From assembly GCA_032718475.1 (NCBI GenBank), contig JAUCBJ010006458.1:1-31951 (forward strand): DNA of 31,951 nucleotides. Direction: 5' to 3'. Origin of the DNA: Nemertoderma westbladi. Lineage: Eukaryota > Xenacoelomorpha > Nemertodermatida > Nemertodermatidae. Below are positions 8,048 through 18,886 of the stretch, one piece after another. The position numbers were made by a program, and so were the translations under genes. The notes beneath the pieces are model-generated. The model was not told the DNA's origin and searched no databases. It was given only the letters and a program-made list of their open reading frames with translations. How positions within the stretch are numbered: position 1 is the first letter of the stretch; the number at the start of each line of letters is the position of its first letter.

Positions 8048-9466
8048 ATGGCTGACACAAAGCAAACTCTGTCAGATAGTCTCCTAGAAAAAACAGTCTG
8101 CGACTCCGACAGGAGTGCTGAACATTTGAGACCGAAGTCCAAGTCCCCTCCTACTGTAAGAAAGGTCATCCCTCCAGTAGTAGTATCAGACCCTAGGCTA
8201 GTAAAGCACCGTAGGTCTATCATAGGCACTCGGGCTCAAGTCAAGCGGGACCAAGAGGCAGCTGTTAAACAGCAGCAACACTCGAACCGAGAACTTATTT
8301 CTCAGCGGACCGATAGCTCCAGTAGTTCAGATACTGTAGAGTTGACACCCGAGCGCGGAGAAAAGATGGCAGAAGCAGTTTATTCGGATCCACTTCTCAT
8401 TCTTCCTGAAGCCGTACTCACTAGGGTATTGATTGCGGTGGAGGAACATCAAATCGATTGGGCGAGAAGTAAGCGATCGACCAAGGACAGTTACGCGGGA
8501 TATACAATGGAGGAACTTAAGTCTATTGTCGAGACGCAATGGAACTTCCCCGGACCCGGACTCCCGTTTAACTTATCGGAAGCTGCCTGGGAGGACTTAT
8601 ACAGGATGGGAGTAGTAAAGGACACTAGAGATCCAGCTGTGTGGAAGAGGTCGGCAGCAGGATATGTACAGGGGTTCTTCATGGAGCGATTAGAGGAACA
8701 ACTGTTTCAACAACCCCAAGGACCTCAAGAGCAGGGAGAGCTGCTTTATCAAGTTCGAGAACGTATCCTAAGAATCAGACTAATCCTATCGGCCTTTGAG
8801 GAAGCTTCGAAAAGAAGCCAAGACACGTCATTGCAAGTTGCCGTAAAGACTTGGTTCCAGCGGGTGGGTCTCAATGTTCAAGGAATGGCCCAGTGGAAAA
8901 TTCATCTGGCTGAGCGCTCAACCCACGGAGAATCAACAGACGCTACTTTTTCTCAAGTGGAAAGCGAAGCGACATCAGAGAAACCTCAGAAGAAGGACGC
9001 CATTGACATCTATCTGTCGGACTATCAACGATTTATAGGTGACAAAGAGTTGAGGAGACGGCTGGCTGGACTTCGCCCTACTAGTGAAGGAGCCCAGTTT
9101 GTGTTGGACGCATTAGATGCGGAAATGTTAGCTGCGAACCAATCTAAATTTGATGAAAGAATCCGCATCGCTAGGGTCCAAGAAGAACAGGTAAAGAAAA
9201 AATGTATAGAAGACCGAAAGGCGGCAGCAGCGGCAGCTGCAGAAGTTGAAAGAAAAGTGGCAGCGGCAGAAGCAGAAGCGGAAAGAAAGGCAGCAGCGGC
9301 AGCTGCAGAAGTTGAAAGAAAAGCGGCAGCAGCAGAAGCAGAAGCGGAAAGAAAAGCGGCAGCGGCATTGGCAGAGGCAGAAAGAAAAGCGGGAGAGGCA
9401 GTGGTGGAAGCAGAACGGAGAGCATCTGAGGAGACAGCTTCAAGAGAAGCAAGACTACTTTACTAA
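8048..9466 (+). CDS. BEL ORF1 / N-terminal Gag-like protein (472 aa)
   Basis: It starts at an ATG in strong context (A at -3, G at +4). I do not recognise a named domain. Residues 1-110 are polar and basic with Ser runs. Residues about 115-330 look globular (conserved-looking W, G and P residues, e.g. WNFPGPGLPFNLSEAAWEDL). Residues about 390-470 are a charged Ala/Glu/Lys/Arg repeat (AEVERKAAAAEAEAERKA-type, period about 22 aa), expected to be a long helix or coiled coil. It ends in TAA at 9464-9466. The downstream Gag/Pol reading frame is +1 relative to it and open through the last 220 bp, so the two may be joined by frameshifting or a one-base indel may separate them. Its position implies a Gag N-terminus. 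BEL elements usually begin close to DUF1759, so this is extra sequence. Confidence 0.75.
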   Translation: MADTKQTLSDSLLEKTVCDSDRSAEHLRPKSKSPPTVRKVIPPVVVSDPRLVKHRRSIIGTRAQVKRDQEAAVKQQQHSNRELISQRTDSSSSSDTVELTPERGEKMAEAVYSDPLLILPEAVLTRVLIAVEEHQIDWARSKRSTKDSYAGYTMEELKSIVETQWNFPGPGLPFNLSEAAWEDLYRMGVVKDTRDPAVWKRSAAGYVQGFFMERLEEQLFQQPQGPQEQGELLYQVRERILRIRLILSAFEEASKRSQDTSLQVAVKTWFQRVGLNVQGMAQWKIHLAERSTHGESTDATFSQVESEATSEKPQKKDAIDIYLSDYQRFIGDKELRRRLAGLRPTSEGAQFVLDALDAEMLAANQSKFDERIRIARVQEEQVKKKCIEDRKAAAAAAAEVERKVAAAEAEAERKAAAAAAEVERKAAAAEAEAERKAAAALAEAERKAGEAVVEAERRASEETASREARLLY

Positions 9467-12400
9467 ACAGAGAACAGCTAGTCATATGCAGATGATAAGT
9501 CGATCTACTCCCAAGAGACAGGGATTTACATCATCTGATGAAGGCGATACAACAGATCCTGAAGGCGGAGGAAATAGATCTCGTTCCAGCAGACATAGAA
9601 GAACGCCTCACCATCAGAAATTGCCTAATTTGCCCCCAGCTGTGAGAAGGCAACTAGCTAGTGCAGACTTAAGTAGTACAGAACCCACAGACCAAATTAT
9701 TAGAGTAGAAAGACTCCCTACTATAGTAGATGAGCCTGAAATAATTAGGCCTGTTCTCGAAGCCACCACTTCTGTGATAGAGACCCCTGTACTTCCAGAA
9801 CCTAACTCTAAATTCCCTTTGCACAGTACTAAACTACCTGTACCTAGTAGGACTGTTCCAGAGTCAATTCCAGTCCTGGACGCCGAGCGAGACATTAACG
9901 ATTTATCGCCCGTCGTCCCTCGTCTACCCGCTACTATGTTGGCGGCTCCCGCTTCGGCGGTAGAGTGGGTGGATGAGGGACGGCGGGAGATGGGTCTCCT
10001 GCTCGGGCAGCTGAGGGAACACCGTTTGTGTTCCTCTCAGCAGGTCCGGGAGATGGAAGGGACTGTTCAACAGTTAAAGGGAACAGTCAGAGAGGGTAGG
10101 TTAGAGTTGCAAGAAGTGCAGCAGAGTATCGCGTTAGAACGCGATAAATTGGTAAATATACAAAGAGGTATACCACCACCCCCTGTAACAATGTGTCAAC
10201 CTGTTAGGTCTGAAGTATTTCATGCGCAAGGTGTGGAGCCTACACGCATCTATACTGCTAGTGAAGTAGAAACTCCTATAGTAAACCCTATTAAGGGTAA
10301 CGATAAACCTGTTGATAATGATATTCCCTATAGACCTGATCCTAATCCGAGAAATTTATATACCGATAACTCGATATTAAATAATACAATGGCCCAAGAA
10401 AGTTTTACGCGTCAAATGGCTAGAACCGAAGCCCGACAAGCGGTAAAGGTGGGAGAAATCGTCAAGTTCAATGGAGATGAGATGAAATGGTTGCCTTTTA
10501 ATGAATATTATAAAGATAACATACAGAACTCTGTGCTATCTAACGGAGAGAAACTTAGATTCCTCATTGAGTGCTTGGAAGGATCTCCCAAGTTAATGGC
10601 GTTAAAGTTTATTGGACATCCAGATGGATTAAGACAAGTTTGGGACACACTAAACATCAGGTATGGTAATAGGAATAACATAGCTAGGTATTTGTATGCG
10701 AAATTAGTAGCGCCACGAAAGTTTCTTAGCAGCGGGATTATAGAATTTTCCAATGAGATCCAGGAGATTTGTAGACAATTAGATTGGCTAGGTAAGTCTC
10801 ATGAGTATCAGAGTTCTATGGTTATTGGAGCTGTAGCATCTACCTTGCCAAAGGGTGGAGTGGGTACTCGTTGGGACAAAAGAGTTCTGTATATGATGGA
10901 ACAACAACGAAGAGACCCTACCATGGCTGATCTCATGTCATTCTTAGATGGAGAGGTAAAATTACAGCTCCTAAAGCAGTCCAGAGAGAAGACACCGGAA
11001 AATAAGGTAAGTGAGAAACCCGTTTCTAGGAGAAAGGTAACACCAGTGTGTTATACAGACGACGGCGAAAGCCAGGCCTCTCAAGAGGAGAACAACGGGA
11101 AAGACACCGAAAGATCTTACTATGTCAACAAAGCGCCTAAGGACGTAAGTAAATTTAAGTCTCGAACTAGTGACAGGAGAGAACAGGTAACAAAAACTCC
11201 TCCTACGTCTCCTAAGAGAATTCATGGAAGAAAGCCCGAGGAAAGAACAAGTGTGCACAACACTACCCAAGGTAAAGTAAGTAACATCAAACCAAAATGT
11301 GCATTGTGCGACAGGCCCCACCGTTTAAGTGTGTGTGAGGAATTCTTAAAGAAATCCCTAAAAGATAGACGCGAAGTCATGTGGGATAAGCGGTTGTGTT
11401 ATAATTGTCTCAGACAAGGACACCAACGGCAAACCTGTTACTCCGATGCGAGGTGTGCTAAGTGCGGCGCGAAACATCATATCTTGTTGCACACCGAATT
11501 TGAAAGAAACAGCCCGAGTCAGGTAAGTGAGTCCGAACTACATGTCCAATTCAGTGATGTGAACGACACTGACCAAAGTTCTGAGATGGAAGGATTCTAC
11601 ACGGATGAATTCTCCGACGAAAACGAATCCTGTTATCTAATAAACACCGCAGTGTATCGAGCACTTACGTATGAGACTGAAACCGATAGTGAGCTCCCAC
11701 TAACTATTCCTGACCGACAACCATCTTGGAAAGCGCCAACTTCCAACGTAGGGATCCGAGAATTTCCCGTAGTGCAGTTGAGAGTCCACGGGTTAAAAAG
11801 GAGCTATATAGTGAACGCCCTCCTTGACTCCGGCAGCACAGGAACATTCATCGACAAAGAACTAGCCGAAGACATCTTTGTTGGACAACCCAAGTTCCGA
11901 ACTAAGTTGAACCTTTCAGGAATTATGCAGGTTTGGAAATCTACAGTAGCTACAGACTACTATGTAGGCGCGTTGTCCACACCCCAGGATGAACTAGGAG
12001 AACACAGTATAAGGTCAGTAAAAATGGTGGCAATAAAGAACTTCACTACCAGCCAAGTGGAACCTTATAACTGGGATGAAGACGATTTCACCCAGCAGCA
12101 TGAGATACCTAGATTCAACACCCACTACCCAGGGGTACAAATACTCATCGGCCAAAATGCGCATGAGGCGCTTGAGACATTAGAGAAACGGCCTGCTCAA
12201 CTGCAACCACTGCAAACCTATGCGGGAAGAACTAGAGTAGGTTGGTACTTTACTGGACCTTCCCGTAGGACACTCATGGAAAGGCTACCTAAAGATCAAG
12301 TCCACCAGGTGAGTGAATGGGAAGAGGAAATCAGTGAGGGAGAAGACACACCTGAGGGAACACCATACTCCTCAGATAATGATGATATTCATCAACTATT

Positions 12401-12830
12401 CGATGAGGAGAATACCATCGACCTCCTTACGGAAAATGAAACTTGGCAAAACCAAGTGAACCTGTGTCACCTCATCCATCCAGCGGGACAAGTCGATTAC
12501 AACGACGAACTGAACGAAGTGATAGATCGTTACAACGCGAAGACTCGTGATGAACACGCCGTACGATTCTTTACTCAAGAGGCTGTAGAGCCCAATTCCT
12601 ACGATAAGGCCCTATCGGTAGAAGAGGAAAGAGCCAAGCAGATACAGGAAACGACTACACGTTTTCTTAAAGATCAAGGTAGGTATGAGATTAGTCTGCC
12701 TTTCCGACGGCGAGAACCCAATTTTATAAACAACCGACCCTTGGCGGAGAAGAGAATTGCGCAACTACATCGAAGCCTTATGGCAAATGCTTCAGCTAAG
12801 GAGATGTACCCAGCTGAAGAAATTCATTGA
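9467..12830 (+). CDS. BEL Gag/Pol, first part: DUF1759, zinc knuckles, DUF1758 protease, start of RT
   Basis: This frame is open from 9246 to 12830, but its part before 9467 overlaps ORF1's repeat and has no ATG start (numbering here counts from 9246). Residues about 400-580 match the DUF1759 Gag domain (KFNGDEMKWLPFNEYY, then YLYAKLVAPRK). Three Cys/His clusters follow: C685-x2-C688-x3-H692-x4-C697, a CCHC knuckle CYNCLRQGHQRQTC at 718-731, and C737-x2-C740 followed by HH. The DUF1758 retropepsin has its catalytic Asp in LLDSGSTGTF (D861), with a W-Y-F-T-G end region near 1000. The last about 50 residues (RYEISLPFRRRE) are the start of the BEL reverse transcriptase. The frame ends at 12830 where RT homology continues in the +1 frame, so a small indel lies at about 12800-12826. 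Confidence 0.9.
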
Positions 12831-13718
12831 CAAGGGATATGCGGAGCGAGTACCGGAGGAAACACCCATAACTGAGAGAACGTACTATTTAACACATCAT
12901 TACGTTCCCAAACCCGGTAAACCCAACAAAGTCCGGGTAGTATTTGACGGCTCTGCCCTCTACATGGGCCAATCCCTTAACTCCGAGTTGTTACCAGGAC
13001 CCAACTTACTCCAATCCTTGTTGGGAATACTCTTAAGATTACGGCAATATTCGATCGCCTTCGCCTCAGATATAGAAGGCATGTTCTTACAAGTTAAGGC
13101 GCTGGATAGGGATCGAGACAGCCTGCGATTTCTGTAGTGGTCTGAAGGAGACCTCAGCCAAAAACCTGTGGAGTACTGGATGACCATCCAGGCTTTCGGG
13201 ATCATCTCGAGCCCCTCAAACGCCTGCTCAGTAGTGCGCACCACTGCTGATGACAACCGGGATGCCTTCTCTAAAGCGGTTATCGACAACATCAAACGGG
13301 ATATATACATGGACGACAATTTAAAGTCCCTCCCATCGGTGGAAGAAGCCATTGATGTCGCCAAGGGAACGGTAGAGTGCTTGAAAAGAGGTGGATTTCG
13401 ATTAACTAAATTCACCAGTAACTCCCGTGAATTTCTGGAATCGATCCCGGTAGAAGAGCGAGGAGTTAAAGATCTAGACCTTATCAAGGACGATCTTCCA
13501 GAAACCAAGACGCTTGGTTTGAAATGGGACACGGAGAGAGATATCCTGTTTTTCCAGCTAAAACAGCGAGATAATCCAATTCGAACTAAACGGATTTGTC
13601 TAAGTATCCTGAGCACTTATTTCGATCCATTGGGATTTATTAGCCCAGTTATACTGATTGCTCGGAGTTTAGTACAACAAATGTGGCTTGAAAACCACTC
13701 GTGGGACGATCCACTTAA
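12825..13718 (+). pseudogene. BEL Pol, reverse transcriptase core (broken)
   Basis: This continues the RT from the preceding frame, now in the +1 frame. Visible RT motifs are VPKPGKPNKVRVVFDGSA, motif A FASDIEGMFLQV (catalytic Asp, about 13070) and the YMDD active site at 13306-13317, followed by the thumb region typical of Pao-type pol. An in-frame TAG at 13135-13137 falls where BEL enzymes usually have a tryptophan-rich stretch, so it looks like a nonsense mutation. The reading frame is then cut at 13719 by a nested element. It cannot encode an intact RT as read. Confidence 0.88.
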
Positions 13719-14700
13719 CCCTTTTGGTACCTAACTGGAAATTATTCAAACCCCCAAGTGCCCAACTCTAATTCATGAATTTCTGAAGTCTGTCAGTCTT
13801 TCTGTCAGTTTGTCTGTCAAGACTTTAGCAAGAATAAAATCTACTAACATTCTCGCTATGGGGGTTTTCCTTGTCAAGGATTTCATTTCCGCTGTCAGTT
13901 TTCAATTTTGACCCAATCCAGACTGTCTGTCGGTCTGTCTGTCGGTCTGTCTGTCAGTCTGTCCGTCAAAAGTATAAGGAATCACATTAGCTAATTAAAA
14001 TTATCGCTATGGAGGTTTTCCTGGTCAAGGATTTCATTTCCGCTGTCACTTTTCACTTTTGACCCAATACAGACTGTCTGTCGGTCTGTCTGTCTGTCAG
14101 TCTGTCCGTCGAAAATATAAGGAATCACATTAGCTAATTAAAATTCTCTCTATGGGGGTTTTCCTGGTCAAGGATTTCATTTCCGCTGTCAGTTTTCACT
14201 TTTGACTCTATCCACACTGCCTGTCGGTCTGTCTGTCGGTCTGTCTGTCGGTCTGTCTGTCTGTTGGTCTGTATGTCCGTCAAAAATATAAGGAATCACA
14301 TTAGCTAATTAAAATTCTCTCTATGCGGGTTTTCCTGGTCAAGGAATTCATTTCTGCTGTCAGTTTTAACTTTTGACCCTATCCAGACTATCTGTCGGTC
14401 AGTCTGTGTAGGCTTTTTTTGTTTAGGCTGTTTAGTCAGTTTAGGCCTACCTTACTGCAGTACTGCCTTATTCTGTTATTGCAAAAGCCTGGCAGTCTGT
14501 AAGCAGGTTTGCAGTAGGCCTACCGGTAGTTAAATTACAGTAGATACAAGCAGAAATGCGTCGCTAACATATAGAAGCATGTACTTAATAGTCCAGCAAA
14601 ATTTTCCCTTCTTAGAAATCGAATAAATGTCATGGAACAGACGTGTGTGTCATGGCGCAATACCCATGGAACAGACGTATGTGCCATGGTACCGAAAGGG
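13719..14700. mobile_element. piggyBac-like non-autonomous element nested in BEL pol
   Basis: The ends are CCCTTTTGGTACC (13719-13731) and GGTACCGAAAGGG (14688-14700), 13-bp inverted repeats with one mismatch. They are flanked by TTAA at 13715-13718 and 14701-14704. TTAA duplication and CCC-starting termini are hallmarks of piggyBac-type elements. Removing 13719-14704 brings the interrupted pol frames back into register, which confirms the boundaries. It is 982 bp, with no transposase. Its interior is a minisatellite array, and a 34-bp direct repeat (CATGGAACAGACGT at 14631 and 14665) lies near the right end. The same right-end architecture occurs at 4866-4898 plus 21714-21748. Confidence 0.92.
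13785..14410. repeat. Minisatellite array inside the nested element, 133-171 bp unit, about 4 copies
   Basis: AAGGATTTCATTTCCGCTGTCA-type anchors occur at 13876, 14037, 14170 and (variant) 14341. Each is preceded by GGTTTTCCTGGTC and followed by (TCTGTCGG)n and ATAAGGAATCACATTAGC. Spacing changes reflect different numbers of the TCTGTCGG/TCTGTCTG sub-repeat. The unit is related to 3925-4540. Confidence 0.88.
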
Positions 14701-14704
14701 TTAA

Positions 14705-14975
14705 GGGAGAATTATTAAAGAAGTGGATGAAATGGGAAGATTCTCTACCATCCATCGAGAATTTTACGATTTCCCGTTCATATTTTAGTCATGTTCTCCC
14801 CACGTATTCCTATCAACTCCATGTGTTTGGAGACGCCAGCGATATGGGAATAGGTATAGTAGCCTACCTGAGGGTTGAAACTCCGGATGGAATTAAAGTT
14901 GCCTTGGTTACCTCTAAGGCCTTAATAAACAACAAGCTACGAGTTCCTCGAGCGGAGTTAACCATAGCTATACGC
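14705..14975 (+). pseudogene. BEL Pol, Pao-type RNase H segment (N-terminal part)
   Basis: This is the continuation of pol after the nested element. LKKWMKWEDSLP is the usual lead-in and LHVFGDASDMGIGIVAYLR is the BEL/Pao RNase H signature with its catalytic Asp. KLRVPRAELTIAIR follows. Homology leaves this frame near 14970-14976 and resumes in the +1 frame, so a one-base gain (or two-base loss) separates it from the next segment. Confidence 0.85.
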
Positions 14976-17175
14976 TACAGCCATCGGCCGGAATGTCACA
15001 GAACAGATCGACTATCCACTGGAGAAAACTGTCTATTGGACCGATGCTTTACTCATTTTGGAGTATATAACCAATGAAGTCTGTCAGTTCAGCGTCTTCG
15101 TTACCAACAGAGTAGCCATTATACTTAGTCGCACTAGTGTAGATCAATGGAGACATTGCCCTGGGACAATTAATCCAGCCGACATCGCCTCCAGAGGAGC
15201 AACTCCTCAAGAACTGGTAGACACTCCAGACTGGTTAGGTGGACCCGACTTCCTAAGTAAAGAAGAAGATGAATGGCCTCCTCATCTTACCACGGCTGAG
15301 ATTAGACAAGCCAAGGGAGCGGAGAAAGTCAAACCTAAAACCCGGACGAGTAAATCGAAGTTATTTAAACCCGTGATAGATCTGTCTGTGCTACATATTT
15401 CCGGAGACGACGCTGTGGATTTAAACTCCCCCGCCACAAATAAGTCTGTTGTGGAAATCAGAGAGAGAGACTGGAAATCGGGAACACCAGACGTTTCGCA
15501 GGGACTCTCACCTCTCCTACAGAGAGCGATACATCACTATAGCTCCTGGAATCGGCTTTGTAAGGCCGTTTCATATTTGAAGCGATGCTTCCATTATCAC
15601 TACTCCAGGACGAAGATCGCTAGTGATACCGCTCCACTGACATCTGTGCAGGTCCATGCTATTAAAGATCTTCCCAAATATAAAATCTCAGATAGGTTTC
15701 TGACGGAGAAGATCAGTTACCAGGAGCATGAAGAAACCAATAAGCAGATACTGAGACTCCTGCAATGCTATGAAGATTCCGATAAGTATTTCCTGTTGTT
15801 GAGAAATCCACAGATGCGCTTAAGGGATCGTTTCTCTAGCACAATGATAGATGGGTTAATACGCGTTGGAGGGAGACTAACTAATGCTCCATTATCCTTT
15901 GACACTAAGTTTCCCATACTCATTAGAAACCTTGAAATACAAATCAAGATGATTGTAGATGTTCACAGTAAGCTTTACCATGCTGGTAGAGAACGAGTTC
16001 TTAGCGAAATTCGAACTCGCTATTATTTTCATAAACCCCGTAGAGCTCTGAACCAAGTTCTTAGGAACTGTATACCCTGTAGGAAAGCATGCAGTAGACC
16101 TTTAATACAGCGAGAGGCAGAATTACCTAGGGAACGAGTAAGCTTCTATGAACCACCCTTTACTAATACCGGTGTGGATTTATTTGGCCCTATTGAAGTA
16201 TATCGTGCCAGGACTATAGTCAAGCGATGGTGTGTCATCTTTGTCTGTATGACTTGTAGAGCGATCCATTTAGATATGGTGAACGATCTATCTACCAACC
16301 GCTTCATACTGAGTCTACGCCGACAGATCGCTCGCTTTGGAACTAGCAACACGATGAGATCTGATAAGGGGACGAACTTCATTGGCGCCAACAATGAGAT
16401 CAAGGCTTACGTTAGAGACTGGAACCAAAGACAGGTGGACGATCAGCTAAGGGTAACAGCATCTAGCTGGACATTCAACGCTGCCGACGCCCCTTGGTGG
16501 GGAGCAAGTTGGGAGAGGTTAATAAGAAGAGTGAAGACCGCATTTCACTTTATAGTGCCGTGCCGCGCATATCTCACCGACGAACTTTTGCGGACGTTAA
16601 TGGAAGAGATCGCCGCCTATCTTAACGAAAGACCGCTTATGCCAGTCTCATCGAGTCCCGACTCCCTGGAAGCGCTAACACCCTCGCACTTCCTACTGAA
16701 GAAACCTGTAGCCATGCTCCCACGATCGGAAATCACAGACGGAGACGAATACTGCCGACAAACTTGGCAACTTATGCAGTTATTATCCCGTCGTTTCGCT
16801 GACCATTTCGAAAAACATTATCTGCCTACGCTACAACTTCGAACCAAGTGGTTTGCTCAGCAAGAAAACGTCAGCGCCGGAGACATGGTCCTTATTGTGG
16901 AAACAGATCTTCCACGTAAGCGGTGGCAGACAGGTCGTATCATCGAGACTCATATCTCAGATGACGGTTTAGTGCGATCGGTAGAACTCATCGTCATGCG
17001 ACGTAACTTTAAGAAACCGGGAATTGTATTCGAGACGCAGCAGCTCAATCGCCCAGTTGGTCGTTTATGTTTACTGGAGAGAGACAGAGAACTGTCCGGA
17101 AACTATGGAAGGCAAGATACTCTTCCCACGACCACCTCCCTAATCCAACAGACATCTAGGGACTCCCCAACGTAA
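14976..17175 (+). CDS. BEL Pol, second part: RNase H end, integrase, DUF5641
   Basis: In-frame sequence before 15058 (VYWTDALLILEYI) carries the RNase H Asp block, so the segment is open well upstream of any start codon. NPADIASRG (about residue 40, counting from 15058) is the conserved BEL motif after RNase H. The integrase zinc domain has H303..H308 and C338-x2-C341. The catalytic triad is D374 (NTGVDLFGP), D436 (MRSDKGTNF) and E486 (WWGASWERL), giving DD61E49 spacing typical for the group. A NERPLMP motif follows. Residues about 590-690 are the DUF5641 C-terminal domain (GDMVLIVETDLPRKRWQTGRI). The integrase is uninterrupted and ends at 17175. Confidence 0.92.
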
Positions 17176-18886
17176 TAGCGTCTGGAGTGGGTGTGTGACC
17201 ATATTATTTTATATTCGTTTTTTATTATTCTTATATTTAGGTATGTATTATTATGTAATTTTATAGTAATCGTTTTCTTTAATTTTATTTAGTAGAATGT
17301 TATTTTAGTGGTTATTTAGTAGATTAGTGCAATATATATTCTCGTTTATTACTTAATTACTTATATTATATATATTTAGTGCAACGGCGAGAAATAATTC
17401 TTTTTCTCTTTCCTTACTGTCCGTATCATATTATAAATACATGATTACAGTAAGATGAAATGTCCGTACTTATTAAAGTACAATAAAGCTCCTACTATAC
17501 TCAAGTATTATTGGTAAGTAGAGTATTAGGAATGCAAAGTTCAGATCCTCGTGTCTCGGCTATACCAAGCTCTGGGTAGACCTTGGAAACGACTTGCCTC
17601 TTCTCACTGACATTGCTTCTTGCAATATTGCTCTCAAACCATATATTAAATAATACATATAGTAGCGTGATGTCCCTTTAACAGTAGCATAAAACGCAAA
17701 ATAAATCTGTTAAACCCTTTGACCATCTCATCTGTAATTCTAGTCGATTAAGATATCGCGGCACCCACCGATATACTTGAAAGACAAAATTCTAGAATCA
17801 GTGGTTAACGTCCCCAGACAAGTTCTGGAATAAATCGGTGCCCATCTTAAATATTAACTATTAATATTTGTAAAATCTGTCAAACAAATACAATAGAGTA
17901 AATACTTACAAGTTAACTCTAGAAAATCTATAAATCAAAATCTGTTAAAATTTAGATCCTTTAAAATTCTAGTCGATTAAGATATCGTAGTACTTACCGA
18001 TACTCTTAAAAGGACAAATTTTCTAGAATCAAGGATCCCAGTTCCCAGACATGCTCTGGAATAAAATTGTGTCTATTCCATATTAAATAATAAAATTTAC
18101 GGGAATAAATGTAAATTCATATCCTTTCATGAATTTGATAAATTGTTATTTTATACAATTTATAATATTCCCAAAATTCCATTAATTAATAGATCATGGG
18201 AGCGGAGATTCACCCTATTAAGTGTATTAGTATGCGAGAATCTCCAATATATAGTCAATAGCCGATAAAATTCATAAAATCATGTATAAAGGGGAATATT
18301 GACAATTAAAGAATTACTATTAAATAGCATCCCAGATCTGTATGCATGAGAATTACCCTAATTCTACTGATAGCTTTCCATAATGTCACCATAGCAACAA
18401 CCACGCTAGAATTAGAAGTGAGTTAAAAGAACAATAAAAAGCTTGCCCCATTGAATAGCATACGGAATAAATAGCGCACTGCTAGTATCCAGGGATACAT
18501 AATAATAACGTGACATTCTGGAAGGCACTTGACTAACGGACAAATGGCCCGAGTGTGTACAATTTGTGACAGTTGTGTGGAATTTGTGCGTTTATAGGTG
18601 AATGTTACTACTAAAGTGTGTTTACAGTAGTGAGTCGCAGTTGTGAAAGTAGCCCTAACCCTGCAGTAAGAACCTGAAGTAAATCTAAGCCCTTGGGATG
18701 GACAGTGGAGTGACTCGCGCTGGTTGTTGTTGTCGTTGTGCAGCTACTACGTTGGCGATAGACACAGCGGCGACAGTACATCAGCGCTGAGGATCTTGCG
18801 CTGTCCGGGTGCCGTGAGGGGTAGGCAGCGACGCCCGCTAGCCTAATTATAATTAATTATAATATTGATAAACTCATATAGCAGCT
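17176..18886 (+). other. BEL pol-ORF3 spacer, non-coding
   Basis: This is 1.7 kb with no supported ORF. It begins with very AT-rich sequence, then carries a tandem duplication (17737-18170) and a GT-rich stretch (18540-18720). It could hold a splice acceptor or internal promoter for ORF3; none can be called with confidence. Confidence 0.6.
17737..18170 (+). repeat. Diverged tandem duplication, period about 229 bp
   Basis: ATTCTAGTCGATTAAGATATCG starts at 17737 and again at 17966. Matching blocks follow in order (ACCGATA, TCTAGAATCA, CCCAGACA, CTCTGGAATAAA, AATATTAA/ATATTAAATAATA). The two copies are clearly diverged. Confidence 0.75.

Noticed and set aside
9171-9485. Leucine-rich 104-aa minus-strand ORF resembling a membrane protein
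   Set aside because: It is the antisense of the Ala/Glu/Lys repeat in ORF1, which automatically gives Leu/Pro-rich frames.
12960-13616. 218-aa minus-strand ORF
   Set aside because: It is antisense to the RT region, which has clear RT motifs on the plus strand.
13719-14700. piggyBac transposase in the nested element
   Set aside because: The element is only 982 bp and mostly minisatellite; no ORF with a DDE domain is present.
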